A stretch of 64,000 bases of DNA. Source: Sanguibacter gelidistatuariae (GTDB lineage Bacteria; Actinomycetota; Actinomycetes; Actinomycetales; Cellulomonadaceae). The notes beneath the pieces were generated by a model. It was not told the DNA's origin and ran no database searches. It saw only the letters and a list, made by a program, of their open reading frames with translations. The stretch covers positions 122,300 through 186,299 of the forward strand of contig NZ_FMYH01000008.1 in assembly GCF_900096585.1 (NCBI RefSeq), written 5' to 3'. Positions within the stretch are counted from its first letter, which is position 1; the number at the start of each line of letters is the position of its first letter. Positions 39,504 to 47,667 of the stretch are shown piece after piece. The position numbers were made by a program, and so were the translations under genes.

Positions 39504-40160
39504 TCAGGCGTTGAGCAGGCGCAGGACTGCGAGGACGCGGCGGTGGTCGCCGGCGTCCTGGGGCAGGTCCAGCTTGGTGAAGATCGACGAGACGTTCTTC
39601 TCCACGGCTCCGTAGGACAGCACGAGGAACTCGGCGATCGCGGAGTTCGACCGGCCCTGCGCCATGAGCTCGAGCACCTGGCGCTCGCGGGGGCTCAGTC
39701 GGGCGAGCCCGTCGTCGTTGTGCGCGGCACCCATGAGCTGGGTGACAACCTCGGGGTCGAGCACGGTGTGCCCGGCGGCGATGCGCTCAAGGGCGTCGAG
39801 GAAGTCCGACACGTCGGCCACCCGGTCCTTGAGCAGGTAGCCGACGCCGCGCGCATCACCGGTCAGCAGCTGCGCCGCGAACCGGGTCTCCACGTACTGG
39901 GAGAACAGCAGCACGCCCTGGCCGGGGTTCTCGGCCCGGATCGCCAACGCCGCGTGCAGCCCCTCGTCGGTGAAGGTCGGCGGCATCCGGATGTCGATGA
40001 TGGCGACGTCGGGCTTGCGCTCGGGAGGCAGCGCGGCCAGCTCGGCGCACAGCGCCTTGCCGTCGCCCACCGCGCCGACGACGTCGTGCCCGCGCCGGGT
40101 GAGCAGCGCGACGAGACCGTCGCGCAGGATGACCGAGTCCTCGGCTATGAGCAGTCGCAT
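39504..40160 (-). CDS. LuxR/NarL-family response regulator
   Basis: 218 residues. Receiver with phosphoacceptor Asp56 (DVAIIDIRMPPTF) and the TxK-equivalent region (LLFSQYVETRFAAQLL, then YLLKDRV). C-terminal LuxR helix-turn-helix: LSPRERQVLELMAQGRSNSA followed by IAEFLVLSYGAVEKNVSSIF. The F-T-D-E-G insertion after the Asp loop (MPPTFTDEGL) is typical of the actinobacterial group paired with HisKA_3 kinases. It follows the kinase gene after 103 bases. Confidence 0.92.
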   Translation of the reverse strand: MRLLIAEDSVILRDGLVALLTRRGHDVVGAVGDGKALCAELAALPPERKPDVAIIDIRMPPTFTDEGLHAALAIRAENPGQGVLLFSQYVETRFAAQLLTGDARGVGYLLKDRVADVSDFLDALERIAAGHTVLDPEVVTQLMGAAHNDDGLARLSPRERQVLELMAQGRSNSAIAEFLVLSYGAVEKNVSSIFTKLDLPQDAGDHRRVLAVLRLLNA

Positions 40161-40200
40161 GGGGTCTCTCTCGTCGAGCGGGTCATTGACGTGTCAGTAT

Positions 40201-40248
40201 GCGGGTCGACGTGTGGGTCGACGTGTGGGTCGACCTGCGGGTCGTTCG
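40201..40248 (-). repeat. Four 12-base tandem repeats between kinase and regulator genes
   Basis: Units near GYGGGTCGACGT start at 40201, 40213, 40225 and 40237; the fourth is diverged. They occupy the untranslated gap after the kinase stop (40264) and before the regulator ATG (40160), so they lie in the leader of the regulator. Function unknown. Confidence 0.75.
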
Positions 40249-40263
40249 GCGAACCCCGCACGG

Positions 40264-41625
40264 CTAGACCTGCATGGGCAAGGTGATGGTGACCAGGGTA
40301 GGGCCACCCACCGGGCTCGAGATGACGAAGTCCCCGTCGACGGACCCGACCCGCTCGGCGAGCCCCGCGAGCCCGCTGTGGTGACCATCGGCGTCGGGCA
40401 CGAGGATGACCGCGCCGCCGGTGCCGTCGTCGCGCACGCGCAGGTGCAGCGTGTCCCCGCGCGCCTCGACCAGCACGTACATGCCTGTGGCGTTCGCGTG
40501 CTTGATGGTGTTGGTGAGCAGCTCGATGACGCAGAAGTACGCGATCGTCTCGATCGCCTCGGCGGGGCGCCGGGCGGGCGGTCCGGGCATGTCGATGTCG
40601 ACCGTGACGGGCAGCGGGCTGCGGGCTGCGAGGGTCTCGAGCGCGACGGCCAGGCCGTTGTCGAGAGCCGGCGGGTGGATCCCGCGGGCAAGCTCGCGCA
40701 GCTCGACGAGCGTCTCCTTGGTCGCGGTGTGCGCGTCGGAGATGAGCTGGGTGAGCTCGGGGGCGACGCCGCTCGCGACCGCCTGCTCCTTCGCCTCACC
40801 GAGCTGCATCGCGATGGCGACGAGCCGGGCCTGGGTGCCGTCGTGCAGGTTGCGCTCGATCCGGCGCAGGGTCGAGTCCGCATCCTCGACCGCGCGCCCG
40901 CGGGACTGCTCCAGACGCGCCACCCGCAGGCTCGCCGCCGTGGGGCCGAGCAGCGAGCTCGCGAGCATCCGGTGCAGATGCGCGACGCCGCGGGTCACCG
41001 CGGTGCCGATGAACAGCAGGAACAGCCCGAAGACCGCGAAGCCCAGGTTCCGCGCGGGCGTGTCGATGAAGTAGCCCTCGATGATCTGGGAGCCGCTGTG
41101 CAGGAGTCCGTCGGAGCCCTCCTGGGCGGGCAGGTACCGCCCCCAGATCCAGTGGGTCATCGCCCCGAGCGGGGCGACGATGAACGTCACCGCGACGACG
41201 AAGGTCATGAGCGCCAGCGGGAACTGGAGCACCAGGTACGCGATCGCGCGCCACCCGGCGCCGTCGGAGATCATCGACCATACCGAGCCCCAGAAGCCCG
41301 GGCGGCGGCGGAACGGGGTGGGGCTGGCGATCGGGGTGCGCAGCAGGCCGCGGGCCAGGCCGCGATCGATCCCGGTCATCCCGCGCGCGCCCACGACCAT
41401 GACGCCGAGGATCCCGGTCCCGCCGACGACCGTGATGAGCAGGGAGGCCGTGAGGGAGATCATCACCACGACGTAGACAAAACCGATGATCGACCACGGC
41501 ATGGCGAGGAAGAGATAGCCGAGCTCGCGCCACGTTCGGGTCGCGAACGGTCCGCGCAGGAAGCCGACCCGCTCCAGGGGTGGGACGTCCGCGATGGCTG
41601 TGCTGGGCTCAGAGCTCGTCAACAT
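40264..41625 (-). CDS. Sensor histidine kinase, HisKA_3 family
   Basis: 453 residues from ATG 41625; an upstream in-frame start exists but adds a non-conserved Arg-rich stretch. About six N-terminal hydrophobic helices in a sensor domain with short loops (ELGYLFLAMPWSIIGFVYVV; ISLTASLLITVVGGTGILGV; YLVLQFPLALMTFVVAVTFI), then the DHp helix ERNLHDGTQARLVAIAMQLG with the phosphoacceptor His, and the HATPase domain (VIELLTNTIKHANAT, LRVRDDGTGGA, GLAGLAERVGSVDGDF). The cognate regulator is the next gene. The sensor type (DUF-like, with VGFLRGPFATRTWRELGYLF) is common in actinobacteria; the signal is unknown. Confidence 0.92.
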   Translation of the reverse strand: MLTSSEPSTAIADVPPLERVGFLRGPFATRTWRELGYLFLAMPWSIIGFVYVVVMISLTASLLITVVGGTGILGVMVVGARGMTGIDRGLARGLLRTPIASPTPFRRRPGFWGSVWSMISDGAGWRAIAYLVLQFPLALMTFVVAVTFIVAPLGAMTHWIWGRYLPAQEGSDGLLHSGSQIIEGYFIDTPARNLGFAVFGLFLLFIGTAVTRGVAHLHRMLASSLLGPTAASLRVARLEQSRGRAVEDADSTLRRIERNLHDGTQARLVAIAMQLGEAKEQAVASGVAPELTQLISDAHTATKETLVELRELARGIHPPALDNGLAVALETLAARSPLPVTVDIDMPGPPARRPAEAIETIAYFCVIELLTNTIKHANATGMYVLVEARGDTLHLRVRDDGTGGAVILVPDADGHHSGLAGLAERVGSVDGDFVISSPVGGPTLVTITLPMQV

Positions 41626-41684
41626 AGCCTCTATCTTCCTGGACCGGCGGTCGCGTGCGCCACGGTGCCACCCGCCGTCACGGG

Positions 41685-41702
41685 CGGGGGGAATACCCCC
41701 CG
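41685..41702. promoter_or_regulatory. Perfect G/C-run palindrome upstream of the kinase gene
   Basis: CGGGGGG-AATA-CCCCCCG is a perfect 7-base inverted repeat, 60 bases before the kinase ATG. It could be an operator for the two-component operon or a second terminator after ahcY. Confidence 0.45.
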
Positions 41703-41734
41703 ACCTGGTGTGATGCTGGCTCACCAGGACGACG

Positions 41735-41779
41735 CCGCCCGCCGCCTCGTCCGGGAGAGCTGGACGTGGCGGCGGGCGG
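41735..41779 (-). terminator. Terminator after ahcY
   Basis: CCGCCCGCCGCC (41735-41746) and its perfect inverse (41768-41779) enclose a loop in which GTCC/GGAC can extend pairing. It lies 23 bases after the ahcY stop on the minus strand. Confidence 0.65.
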
Positions 41780-41801
41780 GCGACGAGTCGAGCCAGTTGG
41801 T

Positions 41802-43310
<1,509 letters not shown>

Positions 43311-44030
43311 GGTGCTCCGTGGTAGCGCGGGTAGATTCCACCACAGACTACTCGGGGCAGGCCCGGCGCCGCAGCGCCGCCGGCGATTCGCCGCAGCGCC
43401 GCAGGCGATTCCGTGCCCGACGCCGTTCCCCGCGTCCGCGTAAGGCCCACCGTAGGTCGCCGCCCACCGTAGGTCGCCGCCCACCCCGCGGCGCCTCGCA
43501 GCGCCGGGTCGGTACGAGCTGGCACGAATCGGTACGAGCTGGCACCGGTTGGCGCCGGTTGGCATGGGCCGCCGCGAGCCGGAATGGCGTGAGCGGGGAC
43601 ACATTGTCGCAGTGATACCCGACATATGCCGTAGCGCCCAAGAATCAATGGTCACGAAACGATAACGTTTAAAAAGTCAGTAAAGACGCTGGTCAACGGG
43701 GGGGCACTTGGTAAAGATCTCACCTTAAAACCTCCCGTTGACACCCCACCCCGGTAGATATCTGACCAGCAATGAGGCATGGTGGAGACGACCGATCAAG
43801 GAAACGATCGGCCTGCGAGAGCTTCGAAAGTCGTGACATCTGTGTGGGGATACTCCGCAGAGCGACCCCGGGACACCCCGAAGACCGAAGCTCAGCGGCG
43901 CGGCAGTGCTCAACTGCTTGCGCGTCGCCTCAGGAGGCGACCACTGCACCACGGGTGCGGGTCTCAATGCTTCGCAGGCCGCACCTTGCCACCGCACGAG
44001 CGGCGGCAAGGACACGCGAACGGGGAGACA
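43311..44030. other. 720-base divergent region between ahcY and proV
   Basis: Three parts. 43330-43570 is GC-rich with short direct repeats: CGCCGCAGCGCCGC (near 43370 and 43391), CCACCGTAGGTCGCCGC (twice from about 43447) and CGGTACGAGCTGGCAC (twice from about 43508). 43640-43760 is unusually AT-rich and holds an inverted repeat GTCAACGGG (43692-43700) / CCCGTTGAC (43734-43742); the right arm contains TTGACA (43738-43743), so a promoter for proV is likely here. 43780-44030 would be the proV leader and can fold into hairpins (GTCGCCT-CAGG-AGGCGAC at 43924-43941; GCACC-ACG-GGTGC at 43946-43958). An in-frame start at 43779 exists, but its codons show no conserved protein. Confidence 0.6.
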
Positions 44031-45527
44031 GTGACCGTAGTTCCAGGCAACACCGCAGGACAAACAGATTCAGCAGGACGACCTACAAATTCGGCAGCAC
44101 CCGCAACACCCACAGACACAGCAACACCGGCAGACTCAGCAACACCCACAGACACAGCAACACCGGCAGACTCGACGACAGCCGCGACCAACCAACCCGA
44201 CGAGATCGCAGGACCCGCGGCGGTAGCGCCCGCGGCCGCAGCGCCCGAGCTGGCCGCGCCCGAGATCGCCGTCCAGGTCAAGAACGTCTACAAGGTCTTC
44301 GGCCGACGCGCCAACGAGGCCGTCCGCAAGCTCTCCCGCGGCGCGACCCGCGACGAGGTCAAGCACCTCGGCACCGCGGCCGTCATCGACGCCAGCTTCG
44401 AGGTCGCCCGCGGCGAGATCTTCGTCGTCATGGGCCTGTCCGGCTCGGGCAAGTCGACGCTCATCCGCATGCTCAACGGCCTGTGGAAGCCCACCTCCGG
44501 GCAGGTGCGCATCGGCGGCGCCGACCTGGCCGAGGTCTCCGGCAAAGAGCTGCGCGCCATCCGTCAGCGCAGCGTGAGCATGGTCTTCCAGCACTTCGCC
44601 CTGCTGCCGCACCGCACGGTGCGCGACAACGCCGCCTACCCCCTGGAGATCCAGGGGATGGCGAAGGCCGAGCGGCTCGCCAAGGCTCAGACCGCGCTCG
44701 AGCTCGTTGGCCTGACCGGCTGGGAAGATCGCCTGCCGTCCGAGCTCTCCGGTGGGATGCGCCAGCGCGTGGGCCTGGCCCGCGCACTCGCCGCCGACAC
44801 CGACGTCCTGCTCATGGACGAGGCGTTCTCCGCCCTCGACCCGCTGATCCGCCGCGAGATGCAGGAACAGCTCGTCGAGATCCAGCACAAGCTCAACAAG
44901 ACCATCATCTTCATCACGCACGACCTCAACGAGGCCATGTTCCTCGGGGACCGCATCGCGGTCATGCGCGACGGCCGGATCGTCCAGATCGGCACGAGCG
45001 AAGAGATCCTCTCCGACCCTGCCACTGACTATGTCGCCCAGTTCGTGGCCGACGTCGACCGCACCCGTGTGCTCACCGCGTCGTCTCTGATGAACCGTCC
45101 CGCGGCCGTCGTGCCGATGTCGGCCGGTCCGCGCGGCGCCTCCCGCACGATGCGTGAGGCTCAGGTCTCCGCCGCCTACGTCGTAGACCGCTCGCGCCGC
45201 CTGCGCGGCGTCGTCTATGACTCCGAGGTGGTCGCCGCGGTCCGCGCCGGCATCACATCGCTCGAGACCCTCGTGCGCGACGACGTCACCGCGGTGACCG
45301 AGGACACCTCGCTCTCGGAGATCTTCGCCCCCGCATCGGAGTCCCCCCTCCCCGTGCCGGTGACCGACGCGGCGGGTCGGCTCATGGGTGTCATCCCGCG
45401 CGTCGCGCTGCTCGAGGCCATGGTCCCCTCGGTCTCCGAGGACCACGACGAGCCGACCGCGAGCGAGGTCGACGACGCCCCGGTGTCAGACGCCCTCGCG
45501 CTCGCCCAGCAGGGAGCCCACTCATGA
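44031..45527 (+). CDS. proV: Glycine betaine/proline ABC transporter ATP-binding subunit
   Basis: 498 residues from GTG 44031 with GGGGAGA just upstream. The first ~75 residues are an unusual Thr/Ala/Pro/Asp-rich tract (ATPTDTATPADS repeated), followed by a standard ProV/OpuAA ATPase: VKNVYKVFGRRANEAVRKLS, Walker A GLSGSGKSTLIRMLNGLWKP, SVSMVFQHFALLPHRTVRDN, signature LSGGMRQRVGLARALA, Walker B VLLMDEAFSALDPLIRREMQ, H-loop THDL. The C-terminal ~125 residues form two CBS domains (SSLMNRPAAVVPMSAGPRGA; VRDDVTAVTEDTSLSEIF), the osmosensing part in OpuA. It overlaps proW by 4 bases. Confidence 0.93.
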   Translation: MTVVPGNTAGQTDSAGRPTNSAAPATPTDTATPADSATPTDTATPADSTTAATNQPDEIAGPAAVAPAAAAPELAAPEIAVQVKNVYKVFGRRANEAVRKLSRGATRDEVKHLGTAAVIDASFEVARGEIFVVMGLSGSGKSTLIRMLNGLWKPTSGQVRIGGADLAEVSGKELRAIRQRSVSMVFQHFALLPHRTVRDNAAYPLEIQGMAKAERLAKAQTALELVGLTGWEDRLPSELSGGMRQRVGLARALAADTDVLLMDEAFSALDPLIRREMQEQLVEIQHKLNKTIIFITHDLNEAMFLGDRIAVMRDGRIVQIGTSEEILSDPATDYVAQFVADVDRTRVLTASSLMNRPAAVVPMSAGPRGASRTMREAQVSAAYVVDRSRRLRGVVYDSEVVAAVRAGITSLETLVRDDVTAVTEDTSLSEIFAPASESPLPVPVTDAAGRLMGVIPRVALLEAMVPSVSEDHDEPTASEVDDAPVSDALALAQQGAHS

Positions 45528-46405
45528 TCACCGCTGCCACCACCTCGGGCCTGCCCCGGCTCGACCTCGGCGACTCCGCCGCCTCCTTCGTCACCTGGGT
45601 GACCACGACGTTCTCTGGGGCCTTCGACCAGATCAAGGCCGTCATCGTCTGGTTCTACGACCTCATCGACCTGGTGCTCAGCGCACCGCCGTTCTGGTCC
45701 GTCGTCCTCGTCCTGGTCCTGGCGGCGTACTGCGTCAAGGGCTGGAAGCTCGCGGTCGGTTCGCTCGTCGGCTTTGTCATCATCGCGACGATGAACCAGT
45801 GGGACAACGCGATGGACACCCTCGCCCTCGTCATCCTCTCCTCCACGATCGCGCTGGTCATCGGCATCCCGCTGGGCATCTGGGCGGCCCGCAACGACGC
45901 CGTGTCCCGGACCCTGCGCCCGGTCCTCGACTTCATGCAGACCATGCCGGCCTTCGTCTACCTCATCCCGACCGTGGTGATCTTCCGCGTCGGCGTGGTC
46001 CCCGGGATCGTCGCGACGGTGATCTTCGCCCTCGCCCCCGGCGTGCGGTTCACCGAGCTGGGCATCCGCGGCGTCGACAAGGAGGTCGTCGAGGCCGGGC
46101 ACGCCTTCGGCGCCACCGAGTCGCGCATCATGCGACAGATCCAGCTGCCCCTGGCCATGCCGACCATCATGGCCGGGATCAACCAGGTCATCATGCTGTC
46201 GCTCTCGATGGTCGTCATCTCCGGCATGGTCGGCGCAGCCGGCCTCGGACGCGACGTCGTCGCCGCCCTGCAGCGGGTCGACATGTCGCTCGGCTTCGAG
46301 GCGGGAGTCTCGGTCGTCATCCTGGCGATCTTCCTCGACCGGGTCACCTCGGCGCTCGCCGCGCGAGCGCCGGTCTCCCAAGCACTCGCGAAGGCAGCAG
46401 CGTGA
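45524..46405 (+). CDS. proW: Glycine betaine/proline ABC transporter permease
   Basis: 293 residues with ATGA overlap to proV. About seven helices. The binding-protein-dependent transport motif facing the ATPase is GVDKEVVEAGHAFGATESRI followed by MRQIQLPLAMPTIMAGINQV. Helix-rich N-terminus (FWSVVLVLVLAAYCVKGWKL) matches the ProW/OpuAB family, and the core (IGIPLGIWAARNDAVSRTLR, DFMQTMPAFVYLIPTVVIF) is unmistakable. Takes up betaine as an osmoprotectant with ProV and ProX. Confidence 0.95.
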   Translation: MITAATTSGLPRLDLGDSAASFVTWVTTTFSGAFDQIKAVIVWFYDLIDLVLSAPPFWSVVLVLVLAAYCVKGWKLAVGSLVGFVIIATMNQWDNAMDTLALVILSSTIALVIGIPLGIWAARNDAVSRTLRPVLDFMQTMPAFVYLIPTVVIFRVGVVPGIVATVIFALAPGVRFTELGIRGVDKEVVEAGHAFGATESRIMRQIQLPLAMPTIMAGINQVIMLSLSMVVISGMVGAAGLGRDVVAALQRVDMSLGFEAGVSVVILAIFLDRVTSALAARAPVSQALAKAAA

Positions 46406-46464
46406 GCGCCACGAGCACGGGAGCCAGCAGCGCGATCAGCGGCAGCACGAACGGAAGGAAACTG

Positions 46465-47388
46465 ATGTCTCACGCACTCATCTCCCGCGGGGCCCTCGGG
46501 GTCGCCACCATCGTGATGCTCGGCTTCGCGGTGGCGAGCGGGACCGGCGCCGCGTCGTCGACCAGCGCCGTCGGGAACGGCGACGAGCAGACTCTGTCCA
46601 TCGGTATCCACTCCGGCTGGGACGAGGGCATCGCCGTGTCCTACCTCTTCAAGGCGATGCTTGAGGACGAGGGGTACACGGTCACGACCACCGAGGCCGA
46701 CCCCGGCGTCGTCTACACCGGCCTGACCGGGGGCGACTTCGACGTCAACTTCGACATGTGGCTGCCCAACACCCACGCCGACTACCTCGAGACCTATGGC
46801 GACCAGATGGAGCAGCTCGGCGTCTGGTACGACCAGGCCAGGAACGCCATCGCGGTCAACGAGGACTCCCCCATCACGTCCATCGATGAGCTCGCGGCCA
46901 ACGCCGACCTCTTCGGCAACCGCATCGTCGGGATCGAGGCGGGGGCGGGCCTGACCGCGATGACCAAGGACAAGGCCATCCCCGGCTACGGGCTGGAGAA
47001 CATGGACTTCCTCATCTCCTCCACCCCGGCCATGCTCGCCGAGCTCAAGGGCGCGACCGACGCCGGCGAGAACATCGCCGTGACGCTGTGGAGCCCGCAC
47101 TGGGCCTACGACGCGTTCCCCATCCGCGACCTCGAAGACCCCAAGGGGCTCATGGGTGAAGCCGAAGAGATCCACTCGGTCGGCCGCACCGGGTTCGCCG
47201 AGGACTACCCCACGCTGTCGTCGTGGATCTCCGCGTTCAAGCTCGACGACGACCAGCTCTTCTCGCTCGAGAACCTCATGTTCAACGAGAACGGCGGCTC
47301 GGACAACGACGCCTCCGCTCGCGCGTGGCTCGAGGCGAACCCCACCTTCGTCGACGACCTCAAGGCCGCGTCCGCGTCCGCGTCCTGA
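46465..47388 (+). CDS. proX: Glycine betaine-binding protein (ProX/OpuAC type)
   Basis: 307 residues from ATG 46465, which has GGAAGGAA 5 bases upstream. An earlier in-frame GTG at 46402 overlaps the proW stop and would lengthen the N-terminus by 21 residues. Signal-type helix ALGVATIVMLGFAVASGTGA. Binding-fold segments: IGIHSGWDEGIAVSYLFKAM, TGGDFDVNFDMWLPNTHADY, VTLWSPHWAYDAFPIRDLED; the Trp residues suit the aromatic cage that holds trimethylammonium. The signal region has no Cys, so no lipobox is present, unlike most Gram-positive binding proteins. The protein may keep its helix as an anchor or be secreted. Confidence 0.92.
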   Translation: MSHALISRGALGVATIVMLGFAVASGTGAASSTSAVGNGDEQTLSIGIHSGWDEGIAVSYLFKAMLEDEGYTVTTTEADPGVVYTGLTGGDFDVNFDMWLPNTHADYLETYGDQMEQLGVWYDQARNAIAVNEDSPITSIDELAANADLFGNRIVGIEAGAGLTAMTKDKAIPGYGLENMDFLISSTPAMLAELKGATDAGENIAVTLWSPHWAYDAFPIRDLEDPKGLMGEAEEIHSVGRTGFAEDYPTLSSWISAFKLDDDQLFSLENLMFNENGGSDNDASARAWLEANPTFVDDLKAASASAS

Positions 47389-47484
47389 CCCCTCGCTGAA
47401 CTCGAGCTCGGCCACCGTCCCGGTCGTGATCGCCCAGTTCACTGCCCGACGGTCGTGATCGCTGTCGCGACTGACGATTCAACA

Positions 47485-47537
47485 AATGCCCCTCGGTCGA
47501 TCTGCTGCACTCGTGCGCATGTCGATCGAGGGGCATT
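47485..47537 (+). terminator. Terminator of the proVWX operon
   Basis: AATGCCCCTCGGTCGAT (47485-47501) pairs with GTCGATCGAGGGGCATT (47521-47537) at 15 of 17 positions, about 100 bases after the proX stop. Just after that stop, CGCTGAACTCGAG (about 47394-47406) resembles a decayed core of the repeats at 35961 and 54407. Confidence 0.6.
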
Positions 47538-47667
47538 CGACTGTTCCTCGCGGCTCCGTGACCCGCTGAGTCAGCATCACGAGCTATCCGTGTCTGCCAT
47601 CCGCCGAGGCGATCATGGCGGTTTTCCACTCCAGTGCGTGAACGCGGAGGCACTCTGGGCCATCACA

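Noticed and set aside
43311..43660. SAH or SAM riboswitch upstream of ahcY
   Set aside because: The start codon lies within tens of bases of repetitive GC-rich DNA, and I could not find the conserved core of either class. A covariance search would settle it.
43779..44030. N-terminal extension of proV from an ATG at 43779
   Set aside because: No conserved residues, no ribosome site, and strong hairpins; GTG 44031 has GGGGAGA. The stretch is better read as leader.
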